DNA of 64,000 bases from Nitrosopumilus oxyclinae (GCF_013407165.1 NZ_CP026994.1:1454187-1518186); one strand, 5' to 3'; counted from the first letter of the stretch, positions 33,827-42,537 are shown. Numbers and translations are program-made. The notes: generated by a model not told the origin, from the sequence alone.

Positions 33827-34858
33827 ATGGGTAAGAATGTCTATGCATCTGTAAAATCATACAGCCAAAGAGGAAAATTACTAAAAAAGGCTGATTTGCA
33901 GACTTTGGCAGAATCAAGAGATCTTGAAGAATTAATGACTCGAATTAAGAATACAATTTATGGCGATGCAATTTCAAATGTTCAAAAGCCATACACTTCT
34001 CAGGGTATTGAATCTGGTTTAAGAGGTCATTTAGCAGGAGTTCATTATTCTATTGCAAAGACTGCAGGAGATTCAGATATTTTAGATGCATATTATATGA
34101 AATTCATTATTTCAAATTTAAAACAAATTCTCAAAGGTAAAGTTTTAGGAAAATCTCAAGAAGAGATTGAGACTCACATTAATCTCCGTGCAGAAGAATT
34201 AATCAAACAAAGAGATGTAATAATCAAAGCATTAGTTTCAAAAGATTTGGAAGAAACAGTTGCCAGTTTAAACTCAGTTCAATTTGGTGATGAAATTTCA
34301 AAAGCAGCTACTTTGTACAATGAAACAAAGAATCTTCAAGTTTTTGATACATATTTTGATAAAATTTTATATCAACAATTAGGACGTGCTTTGAAAAACA
34401 CTAGAGACAGAGAAGTGATAAAATTAGTTGGAATGGATGTTGACTTTTACAATCTACTGAGTGTCATCAGAGGTAAGTTCTGGGGGTTAGATGATTCACA
34501 AATTGAAGATTTAATTGTTTCACAAACTCCATCAATTCCTAAAGAGCTACTTCAAAGAATGATGGCAGCTGCAACAATTAGAGATGCATTTGCTGAATTA
34601 TCAAATACAAAATACAAGAATTTGATTCCTGATGTTGAAAACGAATTAGATGCTGTAGCTCAATTTGAAAGATCATTTGAGATGGCAATTTACAATTCAT
34701 CAGCAAGTTCATTTACCAAAATGTTCAATTTTGCCACAATCATAGGAATTACAAAATTAACAGCTTTTGAAGTAAGGAATTTAGCAGCAATTGCTTATGC
34801 AGTAGAGCAAAAAATTGCTACTGATATCACAATGTCAAAACTAATTGTAAAAGAATAG
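33827..34858 (+). CDS. atpC: A-type ATP synthase subunit C
   Basis: A 343-residue helical protein that begins GKNVYASVKSYSQRGKLLKK and continues DLQTLAESRDLEELMTRI, typical of the subunit C/d family. It forms the socket between the central stalk and the membrane ring. It lies about 6 kb from the rest of the ATP synthase genes, on the opposite strand to atpE-A-B-D-K. The ATG at 33827 is clear. Confidence 0.9.
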   Translation: MGKNVYASVKSYSQRGKLLKKADLQTLAESRDLEELMTRIKNTIYGDAISNVQKPYTSQGIESGLRGHLAGVHYSIAKTAGDSDILDAYYMKFIISNLKQILKGKVLGKSQEEIETHINLRAEELIKQRDVIIKALVSKDLEETVASLNSVQFGDEISKAATLYNETKNLQVFDTYFDKILYQQLGRALKNTRDREVIKLVGMDVDFYNLLSVIRGKFWGLDDSQIEDLIVSQTPSIPKELLQRMMAAATIRDAFAELSNTKYKNLIPDVENELDAVAQFERSFEMAIYNSSASSFTKMFNFATIIGITKLTAFEVRNLAAIAYAVEQKIATDITMSKLIVKE

Positions 34859-34866
34859 TTTTCAAA

Positions 34867-35103
34867 ATGATTAAATTTCCAAAGAAAAAACAAAATATTT
34901 CTACAGAGACGTTAATCAATACTATTTGGGTTAGCACATTTTTAGCAATGATTTTTTCAATACCTCCATTAGCGATATTTTTAGGGATATATTTTGGAAC
35001 AGGGAATCTTGCTGTAGGCGCAGTTTTAGGATTTGCCATGCATTTTGTTATTTTAGCATTTTCAGGTAAAATTTCAAAATTTTTAACTCAAATTTTGAGC
35101 TAA
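34867..35103 (+). CDS. Small membrane protein with two helices, 78 aa
   Basis: A lysine-rich start (MIKFPKKKQN) is followed by two hydrophobic helices (about 19-43 and 48-66) and a short tail. It starts 8 bases after atpC, so the two are probably co-transcribed, which suggests a role in ATP synthase assembly or function, similar to the helper proteins of bacterial ATP synthases. That is inference; no family is recognised. Confidence 0.65.
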   Translation: MIKFPKKKQNISTETLINTIWVSTFLAMIFSIPPLAIFLGIYFGTGNLAVGAVLGFAMHFVILAFSGKISKFLTQILS

Positions 35104-35137
35104 ACTATAAGTGATCATAGTAATGAAATAATTCATC

Positions 35138-35785
35138 ATGATGGGAGATAGAGATTTTCGAAGTATTGTTGAAAATGCAATAGACTCCATTGGAAAAGAG
35201 CTAGAAATTAAAATTGATTCAGCAAATATTCAGACTATACATCTACATGAGGTTGTGCAATGTCTGAGAAGGTCATATTATGATAGAATCGACCCTGAAG
35301 AAGTTCAGAGAAAAGGATTCAATGAACTTCTTTCAGGATTACTTAGAAAATTACAATATGGAAGTGATCCAAAAGAATTCGACATCGATGATATCAAACT
35401 AAAGGGTCAAGTTGACATGCTTATTGATGACTCCATATTCTTGTTCAGAGGAGCAACAACAGAGTTAGAAAATCCGCTAGCAAATGATGTTCTTTATCTG
35501 AATGCATGTATGTGGATTTATGATAAACCAGATGGAATTATTGTATACATAACTGGAGATAGAAAAGAAACATCATTTTCCATTTCACGAAATAAAAAAA
35601 TGTTTGAGGAAATTATTCGAAGAGTTAGAGTTCTAAATGATCTTTTAAAAGAGCAAAAAACTCCAATTTTAGAACCATCATCGGAATGCTCCGATTGTCA
35701 GTATTATGAAAGATGTTTCATGAAAAAGAAAAATGCCAAACAATTAGACCTAGCAGAAATGTTAGGATTTGGCAAGAAAGATTAA
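35138..35785 (+). CDS. Cas4-like protein with four-cysteine Fe-S site and incomplete nuclease motif
   Basis: A 215-residue protein with Cys42 in HEVVQCLRRSYYDR and Cys184, Cys187 and Cys193 in CSDCQYYERC, the four-cysteine Fe-S pattern of Cas4/AddB-type nucleases. Asp93 in GQVDML matches the motif II Asp. The next motif reads TELENP (Glu109, Glu111) and lacks the expected lysine of the E-x-K motif, so nuclease activity is doubtful. There is no CRISPR array or other cas gene in the window. A role in DNA repair is possible. It may be co-transcribed with atpC and the 78-aa gene. Confidence 0.75.
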   Translation: MMGDRDFRSIVENAIDSIGKELEIKIDSANIQTIHLHEVVQCLRRSYYDRIDPEEVQRKGFNELLSGLLRKLQYGSDPKEFDIDDIKLKGQVDMLIDDSIFLFRGATTELENPLANDVLYLNACMWIYDKPDGIIVYITGDRKETSFSISRNKKMFEEIIRRVRVLNDLLKEQKTPILEPSSECSDCQYYERCFMKKKNAKQLDLAEMLGFGKKD

Positions 35786-35826
35786 TGAAAGATTAGAAAA
35801 ATGTTGTAAAGGAAAAATTCCTTTGT

Positions 35827-35937
35827 TTAGTCGAGTGGTTCTGGATGTCCTTTACCACGTAGAGCGAAACACACTACTGCGAGTGCAATTGCGACTCCTG
35901 CTGCTGCGCCAAATGCGGCCATACCTGCTTCTGCCAT
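35827..35937 (-). CDS. Single-helix membrane microprotein, 36 aa
   Basis: ATG ORF encoding MAEAGMAAFGAAAGVAIALA and 16 further residues, with one helix (about 8-26) followed by a basic-then-acidic tail ending HPEPLD. It is unusually alanine-rich and its codons use more G and C than neighbouring genes, a sign of strong expression. A good TATA box (35962-35969) is about 28 bases from the ATG. It could be a small subunit of a membrane complex. Which one is unknown. Confidence 0.7.
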   Translation of the reverse strand: MAEAGMAAFGAAAGVAIALAVVCFALRGKGHPEPLD

Positions 35938-35961
35938 TTGATAAAAAACAATGAAACGGAC

Positions 35962-35969
35962 TTTTATAA
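35962..35969 (-). promoter_or_regulatory. TATA box of the 36-aa membrane protein gene
   Basis: TTATAAAA on the minus strand, 24 bases before the ATG at 35937. Position and sequence fit a strong leaderless archaeal promoter and support the small ORF as a real gene. Confidence 0.55.
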
Positions 35970-36035
35970 CTTTGCCAATATTTTTCCTCTAAAAACATAA
36001 TATCATAATTTTTAGATTTTATGATACTATCTGGT

Positions 36036-36590
36036 TTATTTCGTAAACTCAAAGTGAAGTTTATTTTCTTGACCGCTAGTCATTGAGCTAAGATTGTAAA
36101 ATACATCACCAGATACTCTCCATGTTGGAGTGTCATCTTCAAAGGCTGCCCACAACTCTGCAGTGTTTCCAGAATTCTTTATGGTCTTAGAATCTTTTAG
36201 AGTAATTGAGTTTTCACCAAGGAGTGTATAGTAATTTGAACCAAACTCGACCATTCCTGTAGGTCTACTACCAATTTCACCACCAGTAATTTGTTCAGTT
36301 TCAGAATAACCTGTTTCAAATAATTGATAATCCATGGTTTGTACAATCATTGCACGTTCATTGGGATTTGAAAGTTTGAATGCCACTTCAATAGTTACTG
36401 ATCGCTCAGAAATTTTAGATATTGAAATATCCTCTAATTCAATTTGTATCGGTTTTGCTTGAGGAGTATTTTGAATATTACCTGAATTTTCTTGTGAAGG
36501 AATAATCATTGTAGGTCCTGTTAAAAGAATTCCACCTAAAATTGCAACAAGTACAACAACCGCTACACCGACGAAAATTTTAGGATTCAT
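36036..36590 (-). CDS. Membrane-anchored LEA14-like domain protein
   Basis: A 184-residue protein with an N-terminal anchor helix (about 5-24). The outer part has the pattern VTIEVAFKLSNPNERAMIVQ followed by MDYQLFETG, typical of LEA14/WHy beta-sandwich domains. Such domains are linked to stress tolerance, with unclear molecular role. The ATG at 36590 is the clear start. It stands alone between divergent and convergent genes. Confidence 0.68.
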   Translation of the reverse strand: MNPKIFVGVAVVVLVAILGGILLTGPTMIIPSQENSGNIQNTPQAKPIQIELEDISISKISERSVTIEVAFKLSNPNERAMIVQTMDYQLFETGYSETEQITGGEIGSRPTGMVEFGSNYYTLLGENSITLKDSKTIKNSGNTAELWAAFEDDTPTWRVSGDVFYNLSSMTSGQENKLHFEFTK

Positions 36591-36660
36591 GAATTATGCA
36601 TTTCCTCTTGATATCTTAAATGTTGAGATAGTTATTATACCATTGTAGGAAGAAAAAATT

Positions 36661-37017
36661 ATGCAATATTTTCAAGCAGTACAACAAGGAAAACAAAGAG
36701 CAGGGAAATCACAAATGAAGATGTTTGAAGTTGCTGGATTTAGCATGTTAACACTAACTACAAAAAAGATCGATGGAAAATTTCAGCCTGTCGGAGAAGA
36801 AGAATTTACTGCAGTGATTAGTTCTGAAGATGGTCATGTTGCCGTAATAGTAGATAAAGATGGATTTACAAAGGCTCAATCCAAGGCTGTGGAGAAAGAA
36901 GAAGCCTTATCAATTTACAAGAAACTACTAGAGACTGGAATTCCTGAATATCCAAAAAATGAGATTCAAATCTGGTCTCAAACAAGACCTACAATTCAAA
37001 ACGATTCTTCTGATTGA
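36661..37017 (+). CDS. Conserved-looking protein of unknown function, 118 aa
   Basis: A soluble protein with an N-terminal MQYFQAVQQGKQRAG, beta-rich middle (FSMLTLTTKKIDG, FTAVISSEDGHVAVIVDKDG) and a helix (VEKEEALSIYKKLLETGI). It has no signal or helix for the membrane. The ATG at 36661 lies about 25 bases after a TATA-like TTATTATA. Its stop adjoins the stop of pyrH on the other strand (1-base gap). No family recognised. Confidence 0.7.
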   Translation: MQYFQAVQQGKQRAGKSQMKMFEVAGFSMLTLTTKKIDGKFQPVGEEEFTAVISSEDGHVAVIVDKDGFTKAQSKAVEKEEALSIYKKLLETGIPEYPKNEIQIWSQTRPTIQNDSSD

Positions 37018-37701
37018 TTATTTTGAAGGAATAATAATTTCGGTGCCAACATCGCCACCTTTAATTGCCTTTTCAATAATTTTTGGATCTGCTTTTAAAA
37101 TTCTTGTTTTAATTTTTGAACGCTCAATAATTTTGAGAGCAACAATATCCATCAAATCATACCCACCAGCTACAGAATCTTCATGAACTAACATATTTTT
37201 CAAATTCTTTAATTCTATTCGTTTGAATTTTTTTGCTTTTTTGAATTTGTTAGGATCCATATCATAAACTCCATCAACATCAGTTGCATTAAGAAACTGC
37301 TCAGCTTTGATTTTTTCTGCAATCAATGCTGCAGTACCATTAGTACTTTGACCAGGATGAAGACCACCTGCTACTACAATTAATCCATCATCCACTGCAT
37401 GTCTTACTTCTTGCAAAGTAGTTGGGGGATGTGAATATGCTTTATTTTTTAGAGCATAAATCAACAACTTTGCATTGAGTCTTGAAATTTCAATTCCTAA
37501 TTCATCAAGAGTAGATTCATCGGCTCCAGAAGATCTTGCATGTGAGATATAATGTCGAGCAATATTACCACCACCTGCAATTACAATAGGTTGACAGAAT
37601 TTGCTAATTTTTACTAAAAATGTAGCATAATCTTTTAGAACTTTGACGTTATCCATACCAAAAACTCGCCCAGATAATTTGATTACAATTCTTTTTTTCA
37701 T
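37018..37701 (-). CDS. pyrH: UMP kinase (archaeal type)
   Basis: A 227-residue amino-acid-kinase fold protein. It has the N-terminal [10 protein letters not shown], the [17 protein letters not shown] phosphate-binding loop and [14 protein letters not shown] near 150. It phosphorylates UMP to UDP. It overlaps the HD hydrolase gene by 4 bases (ATGA) and is the third gene of a tmk-HD-pyrH operon for nucleotide metabolism. The length is normal. Confidence 0.93.
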   Translation of the reverse strand: MKKRIVIKLSGRVFGMDNVKVLKDYATFLVKISKFCQPIVIAGGGNIARHYISHARSSGADESTLDELGIEISRLNAKLLIYALKNKAYSHPPTTLQEVRHAVDDGLIVVAGGLHPGQSTNGTAALIAEKIKAEQFLNATDVDGVYDMDPNKFKKAKKFKRIELKNLKNMLVHEDSVAGGYDLMDIVALKIIERSKIKTRILKADPKIIEKAIKGGDVGTEIIIPSK

Positions 37702-38933
37702 TTTAGATCACCAAGGATTGATTTTGCGGCAATTTCAACTTTTTTTCTGTTCTTTTGATGAGTGTATATTCTAAGTATATTCATGAACCCTGAAATCGCT
37801 GAAACCACAGGTATATCAGAGATAGGCATCTCTTTTGCTGAGGATTTCGTACCCTCATTTGTAATCAAAATGATTGATTTTGACTCGTTTTTTGATGGGG
37901 CAAGTGGAATTGATGGAGTGACAGAACTATCTACAAAAATTTCATTTTCATCAACTTTAGATTTTTTAGAGATTTCAATTCTAAGTTCATTTGTTCTTGT
38001 TTTCTTCAAATTTGTTTGATTTGTGAGTATTCTTTCATATACACATTTTAGCAATTTACGATTTTGATAATCTTCTGCAAATTGCCTTGCTCGTTTGAGT
38101 TTAGAAGATTTGGATGTAATCAATGATGATAGAACATATTCATCAGTTAGTTTAACAAATTCATTGAGATTAAAAGATGTAAAACCAAATTCATCATCAG
38201 ACAATCTTAATGCTTCAATAAGCATTACCTCTGCTGCACGTACAGTTTTATGGAAATATACTGCTTTGAACATTTGATATCTTGAATGCATCATGGATTC
38301 AAAAGAATAAAGCGCTGAACGCTCCAAGGCAAGTTTATTTTTATGGATATCAAGTGATTGTGTAATTCTTTTATGATCTATTTTTGCATGTTCTGCTCCT
38401 GTAAAATAACCATCTCTTAGCAAATAATCCATCATATCTGCACTCAAAGCTCCTGAAACAATTTCATTTAGATATTGAAATTTTGATTCACCAAATGCAA
38501 TTTTAGTAATTAGTTTTTTATCAAATCCTGTTTTTGATAAGATATCACCAATTTCAGATTCTAGAATAATTTTTTTGCCATAATCTTCATGAGAAAATTT
38601 TTTTTCTTGTATTACTTCTTCAAACAAATGAGAAAAAGGCCCATGGCCAATATCATGTAACAAGCCGGCAATACGCAATAATTGAACATCATCAGAATTT
38701 AAAAATCCTTTTTCATTTAACGCAAAACCAGCTTGACTAGCAATGTGCATAACTCCTAGAGAATGCTCAAATCTACTATGTTGAGCAGAAGGATATGTTA
38801 AATGTGCACCAGAAAGCTGTTTAATTCTTCTTAATCTTTGAAAAAGAGGATTGTCAATTATTGGAAGTTCATAATCATAAACACGAATAAAATCATGAAT
38901 TGGATCAATAATATCTAGATAATTTTTTTTCAT
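37698..38933 (-). CDS. HD-domain phosphohydrolase (dNTPase/SAMHD1-like)
   Basis: A 411-residue protein. The HD metal site is visible as [10 protein letters not shown] (about 53-62) and [13 protein letters not shown] (about 90-102), followed by the [11 protein letters not shown] segment. The start [19 protein letters not shown] is typical of the COG1078 group, which includes dNTP triphosphohydrolases. Lying between the dTMP kinase and UMP kinase genes, with 4-base overlaps on both sides, it probably acts on nucleotides. Confidence 0.9.
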   Translation of the reverse strand: MKKNYLDIIDPIHDFIRVYDYELPIIDNPLFQRLRRIKQLSGAHLTYPSAQHSRFEHSLGVMHIASQAGFALNEKGFLNSDDVQLLRIAGLLHDIGHGPFSHLFEEVIQEKKFSHEDYGKKIILESEIGDILSKTGFDKKLITKIAFGESKFQYLNEIVSGALSADMMDYLLRDGYFTGAEHAKIDHKRITQSLDIHKNKLALERSALYSFESMMHSRYQMFKAVYFHKTVRAAEVMLIEALRLSDDEFGFTSFNLNEFVKLTDEYVLSSLITSKSSKLKRARQFAEDYQNRKLLKCVYERILTNQTNLKKTRTNELRIEISKKSKVDENEIFVDSSVTPSIPLAPSKNESKSIILITNEGTKSSAKEMPISDIPVVSAISGFMNILRIYTHQKNRKKVEIAAKSILGDLK

Positions 38934-39535
38934 ATTCCTAATTTCTTTGAAAATATTTTTAGAATTTCTTCATGGATTTCTTCTTTAGTCATAGTAGCAT
39001 CAATTATTTTCCAATGTTTTTTCTTGGCAACAGTTCTGTAAAGATTAGAAATTTTCGTAGAAAATTCTTTATTTTTTTCAAACTTGTCTCGTTTCATTTT
39101 CTTTCCTCCAATTTTATTTTGTGGAGTTCTTGAAAATGATTCTTTTTGAGTAACATCAAGTAAAATAACAAGATCAGCCTTTGGAAGACCTTCATCAAGG
39201 CTCTCAAGCCATTTTTGCTTCAAACCGTTTGCTAATCCATAAACTAAGTTAGATTGATAATATCTATTCATAATTAAAACTGAATTTTTTTCCTCAGCTG
39301 CTAAAATTGCATCAAGCTTTTCCCATCTATTTGCTGCTAAAAGACAATGAATTACTTGAGGTGGAAATTTTCTTTTTCCATCTAAATATTTTCTAATTTC
39401 TTTACCAATTGGGGTTTCATAGTCAGGAAAGTGAAACAGTTTTGTTTTGATTTTTCGTTTTTTGAGAGCTTTTTCTAATAGAATGGATTGGGTTAATTTT
39501 CCTGCCTGATCTCCACCTTCAATTACAATAATCAT
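38930..39535 (-). CDS. tmk: dTMP kinase with unusual P-loop
   Basis: A 201-residue thymidylate kinase-like protein. The P-loop reads GGDQAGKLTQ, with Leu where the Walker A Ser/Thr is expected. A nucleoside-binding segment (AANRWEKLDAI, MNRYYQSNLVYGLANGL) and DLVILLDVTQKES follow. It would convert dTMP to dTDP. The Ser/Thr normally helps bind Mg-ATP; the next residue is Thr, which may partly compensate. It is the first gene of the operon with the HD hydrolase and pyrH. Confidence 0.85.
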   Translation of the reverse strand: MIIVIEGGDQAGKLTQSILLEKALKKRKIKTKLFHFPDYETPIGKEIRKYLDGKRKFPPQVIHCLLAANRWEKLDAILAAEEKNSVLIMNRYYQSNLVYGLANGLKQKWLESLDEGLPKADLVILLDVTQKESFSRTPQNKIGGKKMKRDKFEKNKEFSTKISNLYRTVAKKKHWKIIDATMTKEEIHEEILKIFSKKLGI

Positions 39536-39612
39536 GAGATATCAAAACTGAGAAATTAATTGATTAAAAATCTATCAAGATTTATAACTAAAAATTGAGC
39601 ACATAACACAAA

Positions 39613-39993
39613 ATGGGACTCGTAAAAGATGTAATCAAAGAGATTGGAAACAAATCAAGAGAATTCTATGAATTTGTTTTACCACCAATGGATATGTATC
39701 TCAACGATAAAAATATAAAAATTGTAATTGACATTCCTGGATTTACAAAAAATGAAATTGATTTATCATTATGTGGGGATATTCTTTCTATCAATGCAAA
39801 AAAAACAACAGATGAAAAAGAATCCAAATCTTTGATATCAAACCAAAGACCAAATGTAATAGATAAAAAAATTAGACTTCCTGTAGAAATTAAACAAGGT
39901 GAAGAAAAAATTGAATCTGCAAAATATGAAAATGGAATTCTTACATTAATTATTCCGGTTATTAAAAAGGGAAAAGATATCCCAATAGAATAA
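39613..39993 (+). CDS. Small heat-shock protein (Hsp20/alpha-crystallin family)
   Basis: A 126-residue protein. The alpha-crystallin domain (about 32-118) shows NIKIVIDIPGFTKNEIDLSL, KIRLPVEIKQGEEKIESAKY and the GILTLIIPV strand that matches the conserved A/G-x-L-x-V pattern. It acts as an ATP-independent chaperone. The C-terminus carries the I-x-I-like anchor DIPIE. A TATA box TTTATAA (39581-39587) lies 29 bases before the ATG, so the transcript is probably leaderless. Confidence 0.85.
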   Translation: MGLVKDVIKEIGNKSREFYEFVLPPMDMYLNDKNIKIVIDIPGFTKNEIDLSLCGDILSINAKKTTDEKESKSLISNQRPNVIDKKIRLPVEIKQGEEKIESAKYENGILTLIIPVIKKGKDIPIE

Positions 39994-41538
39994 TCAATAT
40001 TTTCTAAAAAATCCTGAAGCTGCAATAATTAAACCAGAACTTATCATACCGATCACTCCAAGTAATTCATTTGATTGAAACAAAAATACAGAACCAAGAA
40101 ATGTTGCAGATGCAAATATGCTTCCACTAATTAAAACCATAGGTCTTCCCTTCTTCATATAGATTTGAACCTCATCCATGAGTTTTTTCATCTCAGGTCC
40201 CATTCTAAGTGCAGAATCAATTGATTTTGAGAAATTATCAAATGAAATTTTTAATTCCTCAACATATGCTCGTGGAATGAGATTTTCTTCTTGTAAAATA
40301 TTTTTTAAAACTTTGACAAATTTAAAATCAACATCATGGGTTTTGTAAATTCCTTCAATGATAGATGCCATTCTCATATACAAAGCTAAATTTTTTGGTA
40401 ATACAAAGGGAAATTTACTCATTGTTTGATTTGCAAGTTCCATTAAACTTTGAACTTCCATTTCATCAGGTTTGTTTCCATGCATTGTACGAATTGAAAG
40501 TTCAATTCCTTTTTCAATTACTTCTCTGTTGTAACCAGGAGTTAGCATTGAAAGATCATTCATTGCATTTACTACCCTAGGAGGATTTCTTTCAACTAAT
40601 GCAAGATACAGCCTAATTAGTTTGAATCGTGTTTCATTATTTATTCGTCCTACCATTCCATAGTCATACAAAATGAGTTTTCCTTCATCAGTTACGGAAA
40701 TGTTTCCAGGATGTGGATCTGCATGAAAAACTGAGTGTTTGAGAAGCATTGTGAAAAACACCTTGTGGACATCAATTACTAGTTGTTCTCTATCAATTCC
40801 TTTTTCATCTAAAGCTTGAACGTTTGTGACCTTAATTCCAGGCAAATATTCCATAGTGAGTACATTTTTTGATGAATAGTCATCATAAACTGATGGTACA
40901 ATTACATTGGTTGATCCTGCCATATCCTCTTTGATTCTTTTAAGATTTTGTACTTCATTTTTGTAATCCATTTCTTCATAAATTGTTTCGATAAATTGAG
41001 AAAGCATTGCTTTTGCTGAATAGCGTAAATTTGGATCAACAAATCTTAATGCAAGTGGAAGAACCTTTTTCAGAACTTGAAGATCTTTTGCTACAACTTT
41101 TTCAATTCCAGGTCTTTTAACTTTGACAACAATCTGTTGACCAGAAATAATTCCACGATAAACTTGACCTAATGAAGCACCAGATATAGGATTAGGATCA
41201 ATATCATCAAATTTTTTATCAATAGGACCAAGATCTTTTTCAATTATTGGTTTAACTTGATCAAATGGAGCAGATGGTACACTGTCTTGAAGTTTTGAGA
41301 GTTCTTCTAAATATGGTTGTGGTAAAATATCTGCTCTTGAAGAAAGCCATTGCCCTAATTTTATGTACACAGGACCTAAAGAAATGAAAGTATCGAGTAC
41401 TTTTCGTGCGTTTTTCCTAAACTGTTCTGAATCAATTTGATTTTTTTCTTGATTTATCCATTTTTTTCTATCTTTGCGTAATGCAAGAATAGATGGAAGA
41501 AGTTTGAAGAGTACTTGGATGGTTCTAGCCGTAGACAT
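39994..41538 (-). CDS. ABC1/UbiB family atypical protein kinase
   Basis: A 514-residue protein with the ABC1 signature KLGQWLSSRADILPQPYLEE (KxGQ motif), the VVKVKRP lysine, the catalytic FHADPHPGN and the metal-binding YDYGMVG. Two C-terminal helices (about 462-510) anchor it in the membrane. Members of this family support quinone synthesis or lipid homeostasis; AOA use menaquinone-like carriers, but the target here is not known. The ATG at 41538 follows the gene at 41544 after 5 bases. Confidence 0.92.
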   Translation of the reverse strand: MSTARTIQVLFKLLPSILALRKDRKKWINQEKNQIDSEQFRKNARKVLDTFISLGPVYIKLGQWLSSRADILPQPYLEELSKLQDSVPSAPFDQVKPIIEKDLGPIDKKFDDIDPNPISGASLGQVYRGIISGQQIVVKVKRPGIEKVVAKDLQVLKKVLPLALRFVDPNLRYSAKAMLSQFIETIYEEMDYKNEVQNLKRIKEDMAGSTNVIVPSVYDDYSSKNVLTMEYLPGIKVTNVQALDEKGIDREQLVIDVHKVFFTMLLKHSVFHADPHPGNISVTDEGKLILYDYGMVGRINNETRFKLIRLYLALVERNPPRVVNAMNDLSMLTPGYNREVIEKGIELSIRTMHGNKPDEMEVQSLMELANQTMSKFPFVLPKNLALYMRMASIIEGIYKTHDVDFKFVKVLKNILQEENLIPRAYVEELKISFDNFSKSIDSALRMGPEMKKLMDEVQIYMKKGRPMVLISGSIFASATFLGSVFLFQSNELLGVIGMISSGLIIAASGFFRKY

Positions 41539-41543
41539 ATGAT

Positions 41544-41927
41544 TTACTCCAAATAATTTTTAATTTTCTTAGTAGCTAAATATCCAATATATCCAAAAAT
41601 CATTGAAGAGATTAATCCTGATGACACTGTTAATTTTTTAGAATTGTTACTTGTGATTTTTTTTGCAATCTGTGAACCACCAAAAATTGCACATGCTATG
41701 CCAATTAAAACTTCAGGAGCATCATAAACCAAATGTCCCATTGGATCTTTACGTGGATCAATTTTATCATTATGAACTAAAAATTTATCACCATATTCTC
41801 TAATGTGTAAATTCCCATAACGAAATTGTTTGTATGCACCATTTTTTTGACCAAGTATTGTTTCTTCAGCTTCTTCTAGCATGAATTCTCGTATCTCTTT
41901 AGGAACTTCAATCTCGTCGCCAGGCAT
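41544..41927 (-). CDS. Membrane protein of unknown function, 127 aa, co-transcribed with the ABC1 kinase gene
   Basis: The soluble N-terminal half (MPGDEIEVPKEIREFMLEEA, then KNGAYKQFRYGNLHIREYG) is followed by two helices (about 71-88 and 100-119). It begins with ATG 41927 and ends 5 bases before the ABC1 kinase gene. No family recognised. It may be a partner of the kinase. Confidence 0.68.
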   Translation of the reverse strand: MPGDEIEVPKEIREFMLEEAEETILGQKNGAYKQFRYGNLHIREYGDKFLVHNDKIDPRKDPMGHLVYDAPEVLIGIACAIFGGSQIAKKITSNNSKKLTVSSGLISSMIFGYIGYLATKKIKNYLE

Positions 41928-42098
41928 AATCGCAAGATCCAGTAATTGCTTATAATCTTACGGTCAAAAATCGACAGTCTAAGACCAAAAACGATTTGTT
42001 TTTTGGTGACGACTGACAAGATTGTTAAAAAATAGTATTTAGATCTCGCTGATGATTTCTACGTGTATTATTTATTCAAATAAAATTAATTTATTTTA

Positions 42099-42147
42099 AA
42101 TAGATAGGATGGAGGCTTTTCTTACAAAAGACCTCACACCATCTATT
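42099..42147. ncRNA. Candidate structured RNA: long imperfect intergenic hairpin
   Basis: Bases 42099-42120 and 42126-42147 form a stem of about 22 positions with several mismatches and a short loop (CTTAC). The outer arms AATAGAT/ATCTATT and the inner CTTTT/AAAAG pair perfectly. It lies in the 240-base gap between 41928 and 42167, otherwise empty, and just after the TATA-like TTTTAAAT (about 42094-42101). It might be a small RNA or a bidirectional regulatory element. Confidence 0.35.
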
Positions 42148-42167
42148 ACATATAGAAATTTAGATCA

Positions 42168-42350
42168 CTATAGTTGATTTTTTGTAAACATTACAAAACT
42201 AATTGAAAATGCTACCAACATGATTATTCCAGTAACATATGCATAATTGAATCCATCACCAGGGTGAGTTTCTTGGTGATAATAATTAATTAAAAAAGTT
42301 AGAACTAAGAAAATTACTCCTAAAATTGTAAATTTTTGATGTTTTTCCAA
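42168..42350 (-). CDS. Small two-helix membrane protein, 60 aa
   Basis: A short polar start (MEKHQKF) followed by helices at about 8-23 and 37-55, with a loop YYHQETHPGDGFNYAY between them. The start is TTG 42350. No family recognised. Similar small hydrophobic proteins follow at 42401. Confidence 0.55.
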   Translation of the reverse strand: MEKHQKFTILGVIFLVLTFLINYYHQETHPGDGFNYAYVTGIIMLVAFSISFVMFTKNQL

Positions 42351-42400
42351 TGAAAATTTTATTGTAAATAACTATATGAATTTAGAAAAATTTTCAGATC

Positions 42401-42469
42401 CTATAGTAATGGTGTTGTGATAAACCCTACAATACTACCTGCTAGAAAGAGAAAAATGCCCTTTGCCAT
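42401..42469 (-). CDS. 22-aa membrane microprotein with strong ribosome-binding site
   Basis: ATG ORF encoding MAKGIFLFLAGSIVGFITTP plus LL, a single hydrophobic helix. It is preceded by GGAGATGAT (minus strand, about 42476-42484), which matches the archaeal GGAGGTGAT anti-16S site in 8 of 9 positions at a spacing of 6 bases. Most genes in this window lack such a site, so it is strong support for translation. It could be a regulatory peptide or a subunit of a membrane complex. Confidence 0.5.
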   Translation of the reverse strand: MAKGIFLFLAGSIVGFITTPLL

Positions 42470-42537
42470 ACCAATATCATCTCCTTAAGATATGATATAA
42501 TTATGATCTAAATTTCCCAAAAGTGGAAATATCTTTA

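Noticed and set aside
35138-35785. CRISPR-Cas locus suggested by the Cas4-like protein
   Set aside because: No regularly spaced repeats and no other cas genes were seen anywhere in the window.
41928-42167. Possible tRNA or rRNA gene in the longest gap
   Set aside because: No cloverleaf, no CCA end and no TpsiC arm sequence could be found; only a single imperfect hairpin is present.
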